Assembly: GCA_007026445.1 (NCBI GenBank)
Contig: VDMD01000004.1
Span: 1,898,449-1,962,448 of the forward strand
Source of the DNA: Schizophyllum amplum
Lineage: Eukaryota > Basidiomycota > Agaricomycetes > Agaricales > Schizophyllaceae
Direction of reading: 5' to 3'
Length of the DNA stretch: 64,000 nt
Below, one piece after another: positions 49,243 to 60,179 of this stretch. Under the pieces are notes generated by a model. The model was not told the DNA's origin. It saw only the letters and a program-made list of their open reading frames with translations, and made no database searches. A program made the translations under genes and the position numbers. The stretch's first letter is position 1, and each line of letters starts with the position of its first letter.

Positions 49243-51448
49243 TCAACAGCCCGCGGGACGAGCCGGGGCCGTATATAGCGCCATAGCCGCGGGAACGCGC
49301 GTTAGCAGCGATTCCGTATCGGACTCGGATGCGTTGTCCATGATCTCCTCGTATTCTTCCTCGCCGAACACGGCGTCCATCTCCTCGAGCGGGACACCCT
49401 TAGTCTCCGGGTACACTGACAGAGGTGGTCAGTGGAGGGAAGTGGCTCCGGAGTGAATGACGCACTGAAATACACCAACACAAACTGCATACACAGAAGA
49501 AGCCGTGCATGGGTACAGCCGCCACTCGATCACCTCTTGCAAGATTGGGGTGGCCTCGCCCACGACGAAGTTGAAGAACCAATTCGACGCGGTGGAGGGA
49601 GACACCCTTAGCACGGAAAGTGAGGGGCATGATCTGTCCGAAAATAGTCAGTTAATAATCTCTACAACGACGTGATTCGCGTACCTCGGGTGGGTACAGC
49701 CATGGGATTGGTCCCCAACTGTAGCCAAATGCGCATTGAAAATAATAACGCAGATGACGACCGCATTCGGGTCGCGGGAACATCAATGTACATCCACCAG
49801 CCTGTTGCACCCAGCGCCAGCGCCATCTGTGTAACTCGTGAGCAAGCGCCGGTAGAACGAGGAAGAGCACCGTACAATGACAGCTCCAGATAGCAAGATG
49901 GCGCGACGACCCCATCGGTCGACAAGCACCCAAGGAGGCAAAGTACTCAGCACGTAGATGATGGAGTTGATACCAGTCATGAGAATCGCCTCACGGCCAA
50001 TCCAGCCGGCCTCTTCAAAGACACGAGCTGCAACGAAGGTCAGTACGTATTCTATTTGAAACTATTGCCACATACGAGCGTAGTACGAGATGACTGGGGA
50101 TCATGATCAGCTTCAGTACAACATCATGCATTGAACCAGGTCACCATTGATTCCATTGAGCTGAGCAAATGCCTGAGAGGAGCAGGCAAGAATGACACGG
50201 CGTCGTACTTCTTCCACATGACCCCGTACCCACGACCTTCCCAGAGTTGCGCTGCGAACGGATTAGGCAATCAGATGTGTTCCTCATTCGACTCCTGCAG
50301 CAAACGCACCTCCTCATCAACTTTCTCTCTAATTTCCTTGTACTCAGCGATGGCAATCTCGTCCTCAGGATCGCCGCCGTGCAGGTCTGCAAGGACGCGC
50401 ATACCCTGGAGTCCTTGTCCGTATCGACAAGCCATCTACGATGGATCAGATGGAAGTGTGGGGCAACGAGAGAAGAAGCACGAACCGCGGGCTCTCGGGC
50501 ATAACAAGCGCCCCACAGCAAGAATCGCCCCAATGACGCATTGTAGAAGGAGCGGAATGCGCCAGGACAGGTCGGAGTCAATGAAGGAGCAGAAGTAGCC
50601 CACCCACTGCAGTTGTGTGAGCGGGCGCTTGACATGACAAGATCTGTCACAGGCATACCACTGATACAGAGTAGCCTATGATGTTTCCGGTGAACTCCAT
50701 GCACGCGAGTGCGCCGCGCTGGAGAAGCGAGTCAGCTGATAGTTCATTAGTGCCACCGGTATAGCCTACATGATCGGGTGGAGATATTTCACTCTGGTAT
50801 ATCGGCACAATGGTCCTAAAAAGGGAGGATGGTTGAGCTGCAAGCGAACAGGACAGCCGGGAAATAAACGCACGATAGCAACCCAACGCCGAAGCCAGAA
50901 ATTATACGTCCGACAATCATCACGTAGTAGCCCGTAGTCCCGTCTGCACCGCGCCTCCTACAGTGAAGACAATGGCGCGATGAAGAGCGTGCCCTTGCGT
51001 CCGATGAGGTCGCCGACGCGCCCAGCGGCAAGCGAGGTGACTGCAGGTCGTTGAGCAATGATGTAATACACACGAGGCACGCGCTTAACGTACTGAACGC
51101 GCCGACTTCCAGCACAGCAACCATAGTGCCGGTCTGGAAGGCGGTCGGGGTGTGGAAGTAGTTGCGAAAATGCGGCTGGGTGATGATCCCGCTCATCACG
51201 CTGGAGGGGAGGCGATGAACACCCGAAAGCGCGCAGAAGAGCCAGAGAGACGCGCACCCTTGATCATATCCAAACTACAGGCGCAAGACGAGAATGAGAA
51301 CGCGGTGAGCAGGTTATCAGGGCAGCGTCGTTGCAACGCGCACCAGGAAGACGCCAAGGCTGGCGAAGATGGAGATGGCATAGAGCAGCGGCTGACCGGT
51401 GAGCTTGAGATATTTGCTGGGCGGCGCTGCTTGCGGGACGTCCGCCAT
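49243..51448 (-). CDS. MFS sugar porter (hexose transporter-like), frame-broken
   Basis: Twelve-helix sugar:H+ symporter or facilitator of the plasma membrane. The ATG at 51448 starts MADVPQAAPPSKYLKLTGQP. Family signatures in order: LLYAISIFASLGVFL, FGYDQGVMSGIITQPHF, SLAAGRVGDLIGRKGTLFI, MIVGRIISGFGVGLLS, TIVPIYQSEISPP, MEFTGNIIGYSVSVWVGYFC, DLSWRIPLLLQC, MPESPRWLVDTDKD, ADLHGGDPEDEIAIAEYKEI, AFAQLNGIN, WSWGPIPWLYPPEV-like GPIPWLYPPEV, and YPETKGVPLEEMDAVFGEEE. The end is a tail finishing PARPAGC with TGA at 49243. At least five one-base losses (for example near 50420, 50515, 50945, 50985 and in the central loop) break the frame, yet every signature is intact. Sugar specificity cannot be told. 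Confidence 0.82.
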
Positions 51449-51698
51449 GATGCATAACTCTGCGGGGGAGGTGCCGCGGGTTCGGGGTCGTGATGGAGGT
51501 GGGAGGCAAAAGCAGGGACCTTGGAGCAGCGGTCACCTTCTAAGTATTTGCCAAAACAACACCCGGCCCGGCACGCCGGATCTTGTCCTCCCCCACCTGT
51601 TTGATTGCCACAGCGCCTGCGCGTGTTTGCTTGCGTGCGTTACACGGTGCTGTTTTTTCTTGACACTGAGAAGCGGAGCACAGAAGGCAAGGGTTAGG

Positions 51699-51993
51699 AT
51701 GGCCTCAGAACTCGATTCCTTGGACGATCTCTCGGACACTTCCTCTGTCCGGTCAGACGACAGCTACCTCCAGGCGCTCCTTGAGTGGGAGGAGAACCTC
51801 GACCAGCTTCGTAGCATCTTTGGCATGGTCTTAATGCCCCTGCTCGGACGGTATCTTGGGCGCAAATGGAGCTTCTGGGGTGCGTACACCGTGTTCTTCA
51901 GTCTTCACCGCATCCCTGACTCTCATTCGCATAGCTTTCGACCGCTATCAGAAATTAGGTCTCGGGAAGGCCTTCCTCCTAGGCCAATCATAA
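51699..51993 (+). CDS. MIM2: MIM2-like mitochondrial outer-membrane import subunit
   Basis: Very small protein (79 residues after removal of one 57-nt intron) resembling Mim2, partner of Mim1 in the complex that inserts helical proteins into the mitochondrial outer membrane. The ATG at 51699 begins MASELDSLDDLSDTSSVRSD, an acidic Ser-rich cytosolic head. It is followed by LEWEENLDQLRSIFGMVLMP, LLGRYLGRKWSFW and, after the intron, AFDRYQKLGLGKAFLLGQS, TAA at 51991. The WEENLxQL entry, a single short hydrophobic helix and the GRYLGRKWS exit match the family. The stop lies only 11 bp from the stop of the convergent PPR gene. The call rests on short motifs and size, so is somewhat tentative. Confidence 0.7.
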
Positions 51994-52004
51994 GGAATAG
52001 TATG

Positions 52005-54215
52005 CTATGCTACGAACTTCGCCCGTCGTCTATCACTATCTGGTAGGATATTACGCCGTCGAGTCTGTATACTTCTGACCATCTGCCGCGTAGACGGCGA
52101 CATCTGCACCTTCAGCGTCTGCATCTCCCGCACCAGTTCATCCCCCACATCCCACTGCTCCCAGTGCACCAGTCCGGAGAGGAGGAGGTAGTACGTGTCC
52201 GGCGTAACGAGCCTGCGCGCGAGCATCTCCCGGTAATACATGAGCGCGTCCGGAATACTGTGCTCCTGGTTCAAACACGCCTTGATGAGGATGTGGTACG
52301 TGACCCTGTTCAGCTGCAATCCGCGATTCGCCATGCGACGCAAGATATCGTCTCGCCTCCTTCTCCGCTCTTCGTCGTCCAGCCACTTTCCTCGATGCAG
52401 TCCCGTTAAAATCGCGTGTACGTCACGGCTGTCGGGGCGAGCGACGGCGTCGTCTCCATAGGTGCAGCAGCCTGTACGCAGCATTCAGGCTGGTGTCAGT
52501 GCCCTCCGTGAGCTGCTGAGTGATCAGGCTGGTGTACATGTGCGTTCCCGCCCGCAGGCCGAGCGAGTTCATGATGTCGTGAACTAGGTCTGCGGCGTCC
52601 TTCCTCCCGACGCGCGTCAATCCAGCGAGGACAGACGAGTAGGTGAACTCGTCCCCATAGAGGTTGGCCGCCCGCATGACTTCTATGGTGTTGGACAGTC
52701 CTGTCATGTCTTCGCGGCGCGCATAATAGGCCAGAAAGGTGTTGTAGGTGACCTGGTCGGGTACGACGCCGTGTGCAACCATGTCCTTAAACACTCCGCC
52801 TGCTGCGTCTGGCGTCCGCGAGAGGAGCAGCTCGTGCAGGAGGGTGTTGAAGACCATGATGGCGAGCTCTGGCGGGGACTCTGCGAGCCGCAGGCGCTTG
52901 AACTCCTCGTAGCGCTCCATTGCCTCTGGAATGCGGTCGCCTTTCATGAGACCGCTGATGAGTGCGCGGTAGCTCAAAGCGTCCGGTTGCACTCCCGCAT
53001 TGACGATGGTGCTCCATAGCTGCGTCAGATCGTCGACGGCACCCTGGCCGCGTACGTGTCGAGCATCGCGGTATACATTGACACCCCTGGGCGAAGCCCG
53101 AGGGAGACCATGTTCTGCCAGACCTTGTGCGCAAGGTCCTTTCTGCCGCATCGGATGAAAGCGGTGAGGAAGGAGGTCCACAAGGCTTCCGTCATGGCCA
53201 CAGGCCTATATTCGCTGACAAGAGCCTCGTCCGCGGCGATGAATGCATCCTGAAGACAATCCTTCGATGACGTGTCGTAGAGCGACTGTATCTGCTTGAC
53301 CCCCTTCGCTGCGTACCTCATCAACCGCTTCGAGAGGGCATGGGGCCGGCTGATCAGACGCGCAGCTTCCAGTTTTACTAGCATCGGCCGCATCCTGTCC
53401 GCTAAGGGCTGCTTCAAATCGGCGAGGGTAACCTGCAGGAAGTTGACCGTGTTCTGGTGTTGAATGGATTCGGAGAAGTCAATGTAGAGGCGCAGGGCCG
53501 CGTGGAAGTTGTCGAGTAAGATATGGGAGGTGACTGCGAACAGCATGAACTCAACGCGGTCATGGACAGTGGGATCGAAGGAGAGATGGGCGAGGTCGAC
53601 ACCGTTGTGGTCCTTCAGCTCCTCAGTCTCCGGCTGCTCAGCAGGCTTTGAGGCAAGCAAGGCGGCCTCGTACTGTTGGTAGACCTCGAGAATGAGTTGA
53701 GGCTCATTCTCGCGGAGGCGTATTGCATGTATGCCTTGAGTGCAGCGGGAGCACGGCCAGCCGCGGCTATAACGGCCACCTCCTTGAAAAGCTGGTGCCG
53801 TAGCTGGGGTCTGAGGCGGTCCGAAGACATGTTAACCTGGTGCAGAACGAGAGCCCTGGATAGCTGTGCAGCTGAGGTGGGCCCAGATACTGGACGAGAT
53901 CGTATTCCTGCAGCTGGCGCCAGTGCCGCTCTGCTGTCTCGTAGTCGTACCGCTTGAGTGCGGCGTTCATGCCAGCATAGGCCTCGTTGAAGACATTTGC
54001 CTTCTGGGGGCCTGCATCGCGCGTCACGGACTGGGACTTTGCGATGCCCTTGGCGTATGCGGGTGAAGAGTTCCCTCGAGGTAGACGAGGTGAGCGGGAT
54101 GTCATCGGATGGCTGGGCGGGGGGCGGGGCCTTGCGTCGGGGCAATGAGCGCGGCGACGGTCGACTTCTGGCGGGCTAGGGGTACGGCTGCCCGGGCGCG
54201 CGAGCACTGCAGCAT
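52005..54215 (-). CDS. Mitochondrial pentatricopeptide-repeat (PPR) protein, frame-broken
   Basis: Helical-repeat RNA-binding protein, probably for mitochondrial transcript processing or translation. The ATG at 54215 gives an Arg/Ala-rich presequence (MLQCSRARAAVPLARQKSTV). Repeats of about 35 residues follow, e.g. ALWTSFLTAFIRCGRKDLAH, VWQNMVSLGLRPGVSMYTAM, AGVQPDALSYRALISGLMKG, HGVVPDQVTYNTFLAYYARR, NLYGDEFTYSSVLAGLTRVG, LGLRAGTHMYTSLITQQL and QLNRVTYHILIKACLNQEHS, ending RRAKFVA with TAG at 52005. At least five single-base losses separate blocks (near 54110, 54030, 53050, 52472, 52421). All repeats keep their helical pattern, so sequence error is likely. It diverges from PPIL2, with 105 bp between starts. 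Confidence 0.8.
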
Positions 54216-54320
54216 GGACGCGAGAGGCACGGAATGAGATGCGTTCACGCTTTTGGCGGGCAAGACGCGCCTGTGATCGACCGGGCCGCATCCCGCACCT
54301 TGTCCTCGCGTCCATCAGCC
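54216..54320. promoter_or_regulatory. Compact bidirectional promoter (PPR gene / PPIL2)
   Basis: Only 105 bp separate two divergent start codons, so the core promoters must overlap. No TATA box is visible; the region is CG-rich. Confidence 0.5.
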
Positions 54321-56207
54321 ATGGGTCACGGAAACTCGAACAAGCTATATATCACCCACCAGGAGCATGCCGGCTTCTTTGGCAGCCACTCGTCTTCGAC
54401 TGGTTACAAAAGTAGGAACTTGGTTGGATATCGTCCACTTTGCTGACGAACTGTAGAAAGTCCGAAGCGCCCCACCCCGGCACGCGCACTCCCTTCGACT
54501 GCTGTGCGCTCTCATTCCAGCCGTTCTCGCATCCTGTCTGTGCGCGGAACGCAGATGGCACGGGGCACGTCTTTGATTTAGTCAATATAATCCCTTGGCT
54601 CAAGTACGTGACCGCCGACTGGCCTGAAGTGCGATGCTGACATGCGTCTACAGACAGCACAACAATACCCATCCCATAACCAAGGAGCCCCTCTTGCCTG
54701 CCGACCTCATTCCTCTTCACTACTCTCGCAAGGAATCGTCCGGCGAGATCATTGACCCCATATCCTACAAGCCGTTCAGTGAACACTCGCATGTTGTCGC
54801 GATCGCCACGACCGGTAATGTATTCCTCGCGGATAGCATCAAGGGCAACAAGGACTTGGTGAACGATGTTCCATTCAAGAAGTAGGTGCCTTTACCATGG
54901 ATAGTTGCGCCGTCTTACTCTTACGCCAGGCAAGATGTCATAACGCTGCAGAACCCGCATGGAATGCCCGCCGCATCCATGCCCACGGCCTCTGCGTCCA
55001 CGTCCACAGATGCTAAGGCTGTCACGCCCGCTGCCAAACCTGCCGCCGGCCCCGTAGTTTCACTCAAAGCCAAGGAGAAAGATCCTTGGAACGTTTCCCC
55101 CTACTCCAGCGGCGCACCGGGCGCGTCCCTTACCTCCACCTCCGTCGACCCGCAGACGCAGTCCTCGAAGCTGCTGTGGGACGAGGAGGAGCTCATGTTC
55201 GAGGACTTCCACACCTCGGTCAAGGGGAAGGGGAAAGAGAAGGACGTCGGCAAGCGGCGCGCATACGTGCGCGTCGTCACCAGCCTCGGCGGCGGGAGCC
55301 TAAACCTTGAGCTCTTTTGCGAGAAGGTGAGCAATATCATCTGCGTGGGGAACAATGGTTGAATGTGTAACAGGCGCCCAAGACCTGCTACAACTTCCTT
55401 CAGCTCGCGAAAGCCGGCAAGTACAACGATGTACTCTTCCATAGATTGGTCCCGGGCTTTATGGTATGTCCACGTAGTCGTCGTTGATCACCGCTTCTTA
55501 CACTACGCAGATCCAAACCGGTGACCCTACCGGCACCGGCAGTGGCGGCGAGTCGTGCTGGGGCACACCCTTCCGCGACGAGTACGACCTCAAGGGCGCC
55601 GCCCGGCACGAAAGTCGAGGCACCCTAGCCATGGCCAACCGCGGCAAGGACACAAACGGGTACGTCGGCTCTTACATCCATCTTCACGTTTTGGCTGACT
55701 CGCCCCCAGCTCGCAATGGTACCTCACCTTCCGCGCCACGCAACACCTCGACCACAAGCACACCGTCTTCGGTACGCTTGTCGGCGGCGAGGACGTGCTC
55801 GACGCGCTGGAGAAGGTGCCCGTGAAGCCTGGCACGGACCGGCCGGCGCGCAGCATACGGATACAGGAGGTGATCATCTACCAGGACCCCTTCGAGGAGT
55901 ACAAGACCCGGCTGGCGAAGAAGCTCGCGAAGCGCGAAGCCGCGCAGCAGTCTAGCACGGAGAAGAAGAAGCCCGAGGGAGATGATATTAACTGGTTTGG
56001 TGTGAAGGTCGGGTCTGGGGAGTCTGTTCTTGGGGCGGCGGCGGCGGCGGGGTGGGGAAGTATCTGAACGTTGGTGGAGCTGGCAAGCAGGCGCCGGCAG
56101 CGACGTCGAAAACGGTGCCGGCGACGCTGAAGCGACCGGCAACGGGCGCGAGCGAGGACGCAAAGAAGAAAAGGAAGGTTGGGTTCGGAGACTTCGAGGG
56201 GTGGTAG
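54321..56207 (+). CDS. PPIL2: U-box cyclophilin (PPIL2/Cyp60 family)
   Basis: Peptidyl-prolyl isomerase with an N-terminal U-box, a nuclear protein linked to the spliceosome and to ubiquitination. The ATG at 54321 starts [20 protein letters not shown]. The U-box carries [27 protein letters not shown] and [20 protein letters not shown]; then a Pro/Ala/Ser-rich linker, [20 protein letters not shown], and the cyclophilin fold: [79 protein letters not shown] and [20 protein letters not shown]. The C-terminal tail is Lys-rich (nuclear localisation) and ends GFGDFEGW with TAG at 56205. One base appears missing in the GGGG run near 56052; without it the protein would end 11 codons after [11 protein letters not shown]. 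The Trp-containing SQWYLT replaces the usual SQFFIT, as in this subfamily. Confidence 0.92.
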
Positions 56208-56374
56208 AGGACGCTTCTCTAGTGGCTCCGCCTGTCTGCACACTTACCTGTCCTGATGTTGGGTGGTCTGACGACGTGCCCCTCGTTGTAACAGTCATTC
56301 GAGGGTGATGCAAACCCTTCCATGTTTGATAAGTTATAGGCACTCGTTCTGAGACAAAGTAGACGCGGAGAACG

Positions 56375-57304
56375 CTATCTATCCGGGCACTGCAACTCTC
56401 GCGCGCTGTCGTGGCGACTCCGCCTCTGACGGGAAGCAATGTCAGCGAGCGACTTGGTAGCAGCTGACGGACCCATCATACCTTCGACTGCTTCCTCGGG
56501 TGCGCGAACAGGCTCCTCCGTAGGGGCGAAGGGCAGGCTGATGTCCTTCTCTGGCTGTGCTTCCCGAAGCGCTTGCGCCTCCAACTCCAGTAGCTCGTTC
56601 TGTACAGCGTCCTCGTCTTCCGCAGTGAGGTTGTTGGCGAGCATGTCGCTGATTTCCTAGACGATACCGTAGCAATGTCAGTCCCGTACCAGCAAGGAAC
56701 CATACGCTGACGAACCTCCTGATACGCGCGCGCCTCTGCCGTCTCGTCGAGCAGCTTCTCCACGCTCTCGACGTTCATTTCCTTGTGGATCTCCTTCAGG
56801 ACCTCATTGCCCTGCTTGAGCCCATGCAGGACGGACACCTCGACGAGCGAGAACTCGATGGTGGAAACCTGTGGCGCGGGGCCGCAATCAGCGCGCACTG
56901 GGAGGATGGAGTGATACACGTACGAGCTGCTCGAGGTTCTCCAGCTGCCCATCTGTCTTGACGAGGAGGCTCTCCTGGTACTTGCGTCGCCGAAGCGCGA
57001 TGATTGCGCGGTCCTTATGGCCGTTCGCGAGGTGGGTCTTGGCTATAGCATGTTCGCGGTCGAGGACGGTTTGGATCTGGACTTGACGAGAGCATTAGCT
57101 GTGGGGTTTCTTGGACGATGGATGTGATATGCGGGTTGCGGAGGGAGGGGAACATGCCTTCTTCTGGTACTGCCTCAGCTTGTCACGCTGCAGCTTCAGA
57201 CTGTGCGGGCAGGTGAGCAGCTGAGGGAGGCAAGGGTGGCACGCTCACTCTAGAATAGCCTTATCCTGGGCTGTTACCTTAGGTACAGACTGGTTTCCGC
57301 CCAT
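56375..57304 (-). CDS. VPS20: ESCRT-III subunit VPS20 (CHMP6)
   Basis: Myristoylated ESCRT-III subunit that nucleates Snf7 polymers on endosomes and links to ESCRT-II. The ATG at 57304 gives MGGNQSVPKVTAQDKAIL, with Gly2 and Ser6 fitting an N-myristoylation site. The helical core LKLQRDKLRQYQKK, IQTVLDREHAIAKTHLANGH, KDRAIIALRRRKYQESLLVK and TDGQLENLEQL is followed by EVLKEIHKEMNVESVEKLLD and ANNLTAEDEDAVQNELLELE, the acidic autoinhibitory end, with TAG at 56375. The second intron (57077-57157) uses a GC donor. Frame intact. Convergent with PPIL2, with about 170 bp between them. Confidence 0.93.
57077..57157 (-). other. GC-AG intron in VPS20
   Basis: Donor GCATGT after QYQKK and acceptor GTCCAG before IQTVLDREHA. 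It is needed to rebuild the conserved helix; an earlier AG (CCCACAG) gives a wrong frame. Confidence 0.75.
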
Positions 57305-57598
57305 CTTCGCGCTTTCCTGGGCATGGACTGCTCAACAGCAGCGCAGTGTCGGCACGGTGGCTGCAGATGAGGGGAACGGTCCGAGTTCCCGACTTCAATC
57401 ATGTGCATCATGAAGGCATCGTTTCCATATGGGGTTAGCGCAAGGTGGACCCACAACAACATTTCCGGTCACGCTATACGATCATAACATTCTACTTATG
57501 TCTACATAGGCCTGTTCTCCTATACAATACATAGGAAAAATAGTAAGTAGATTGTACACTAATTAGTAGACGAGTGCACTCGTTTGCCGCCATGAATG

Positions 57599-59433
57599 CT
57601 ACAGCCACCGACTCGCAGAGATAAATAGAGCGCAAGAGTCGTTATCGTTAGATACGTTCACTTCATATCCAGTACGAACCAGGATATGCGACATTAGGAC
57701 GAGGATCTGCGACAAATCAGTACAGGAAATATCGCAGACGGCGGTATCCGACCCACTTGATACAAGTGAAACCTCCCTGAACTCGCCCATAGACTTTGGC
57801 CGCTCATTGAAGGCAGCTTGTGCCGGAAGAGCAGGCAGTGGTGGTGCATCCTCCACCTTGAAGCCTGGATAGCTCGAAGCATACGAGTACCGCTCCATAT
57901 ACGTGGTTGTGAGTACACGGATGCGCTGTCGGTAGTCAACAGATTGGTTGCCATGCCTGGCGAGGCGAAGGAGCTCTTGGTCTTTGACTTCGCTTGCGAA
58001 GGGTACGGTATGAGCCCTCTTCTCGTGAAGCCGAATAGGAGAACATTGAGAAAACCGGAGAGTGAAAAGATGAAGGAAGAAAATCTGCGAGTACAAGATG
58101 AGCGACAAAGGTGGCACAACAGGAACTACATACATCGTAGCTCCCGGAGGTACCTGGTGCCCAGCAAACGCAGTCCACCGAACGACAGCGATGGGAAAGA
58201 CAGTGATGGTGTAGATAGCCGGGTAGCTGCAGTATCACGTCAGACGGCGGCGCTCTGAACGAGTGTGTCAGGAAACGTACAAGAGCATCTGCATAGCCAT
58301 CTGATTGATGCGCCGCCTGTTCACTCTATCCGGCTTGTATGCGCTGGGGACATGAGGGGCTCTATTGGCCCCAAGGAATGATCTGACATCGTATCCTGCG
58401 CGCCACCTTAGTACGCTTCAGAGCAGTACACCAGTAGTTTGACATACCTTTGACGGTCGCCGCAATGCATGCGTAGCATATCAGACTTACAAAGGCCGCC
58501 AGGTAGAGCCAGAGATATTCCAGGCCTATGCGCTCGCCGTCGAACTCGTCCCGTATCCAACACCCTGTTCGCTGTCGTTAGCTCTACGTGTGCGGAGCGC
58601 TCATCAAATCGAGCACATACAATATCCGGTGTCGCCATAATATTGGCCTGAGTGCACGCCAGCGGGGATGGCGACGAAGAGGATCGCGATCGTCCACGTC
58701 GTGCCAATTACGCACGGAGCAACAAAAGGCGGCAGCGAGACCTTCAGTACAATGTTGAGGAAGGTGTGTATGGCGATAGACTGCGCGGGTGGATAAGGAT
58801 GGGCAATGCAGAGCAGCTGTCACCGGGTACTGACCATGGATCTGTCGAACGAGATCAGAGCCCTTGAGCTCTGATGAAAAGTCTTGACAAATAGTGGAAC
58901 TTACGTGAGGGCTACGCCTGTGTATCGAAAACATCAGTGACGTGAGCGAGATGGTCATGAGCCTACGCACCGACGTCGCCTAGTTGCTTGAATACAGCTT
59001 GTGCATTGCACGACATGCCTTCAAGTACCCTCTTTATTTCGCATCAATACCTTGACAGAAGGACAACAGCGACTACGTACATGCTCCCGTACCCATTCCG
59101 CTGTCATCATGCCACCTGCAATGCATACTCCATCAGTGTTGAGGCCACCTGCCAATCTCTCATCACCTACCCATCGCCTGCACGAACTCCGCCACCATCA
59201 AGTTGAGGAAATAGAAATGAGTGTGTCCAGAGAGTGACCATGTTTGCTGGAATATTGAGAACTGGGCGCGGGGATGTCTTGTCAACTCCCGCCTGCTCAG
59301 CGAGAACTTGAACACTCACACCGAGATAGACCAGAACCATCGCCACCGCCACCCCCGACATGAATGCCGCAATAACGACGAGTACGAGGCCCGCTACCTC
59401 GCCAGGAGAGAAATACGGATCCACAGCAGACAT
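57599..59433 (-). CDS. Putative seven-helix G-protein-coupled receptor
   Basis: Plasma-membrane receptor candidate of the fungal Git3/cAMP-receptor-like type; ligand unknown. The ATG at 59433 starts MSAVDPYFSPGEVAG. Exons rejoin into seven hydrophobic segments: LVLVVIAAFMSGVAVAMVLV, HFYFLNLMVAEFVQAMGGMM, then CNAQAVFKQLGDVGVALTSM and SIAIHTFLNIVLKVSLPPFV, PCVIGTTWTIAILFVAIPAG, GLEYLWLYLAAFVSLICYAC, INQMAMQMLFYPAIYTITVF and SFIFSLSGFLNVLLFGFTRR. The conserved Cys in CNAQAVFKQLGD and the YWCWI extracellular segment fit a receptor disulfide. About nine introns. The cytosolic tail (SSYPGFKVEDAPPLPALPAQ) is reached only with one base added near 57897; TAG at 57599. Confidence 0.78.
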
Positions 59434-60145
59434 AACGAAGGCGAGACGAAGGAGCGGACTGGCATAAACGACGAGCCAAAGGGGAGGGCGCTCTTTATCA
59501 ACGTCGACGCCGGGGCGCGCACTGGAGGCGACATCGCAGTCCGCCGTCGCCGGTACGCGCTGAAACGCCACGGGTCGGACGAGGAGGACAAATGTGGCCA
59601 AACTTGGTGCTTGACAGCGCTTGATGCATGAGCGTGTGGTAGTCCGTCGGTGGTGGCGTCGAATCTGCGACCCGGATCGGCGTCGGACTACTTATGAGTG
59701 GGGGGAATGGCCGCAAGCGGCGTGAGCCGAACCTTTTTAGCGAGGCCACGGTACCCCGTAAATCAGAGATTTCCATGACTTGGTACGTGAGACAGGGAGC
59801 AGGTGGAAGGGCCTATGCAGAGGCCTTGACCGCATAAGTAGCAGGCAGTCAGGGTATTGGCAGATTTGTTCATCACTTTATCATCGATAGAGAGGTTCGA
59901 CATTTTATTTGCTAACTACTGGTGATACAGTGTAGCTAGCGAGGGTGACGGTACAAGTCGTCAGCGAGCGTTCAAAGAACGGGCGCGCTCGAGAACAACT
60001 GTGATGATAGTCAGCACGTGAGGCTCAGGGAGAATAAGAACATACATCTGAACGGCAATCACGTCAACTGCATCGCTAGAGGGCACGAACGCAGTGCCGG
60101 GCACGGCTGTATACTGTCTACACGTCTCGTAAAACCTTATTCATC

Positions 60146-60179
60146 CGGGTCGTGCACCTCGAGAGGGTTGCACGACCCG
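60146..60179. repeat. Inverted repeat, 11-bp perfect stem
   Basis: CGGGTCGTGCA (60146-60156) and its exact complement TGCACGACCCG (60169-60179) enclose a 12-nt loop that itself contains CCTCGAGAGG. Confidence 0.8.
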
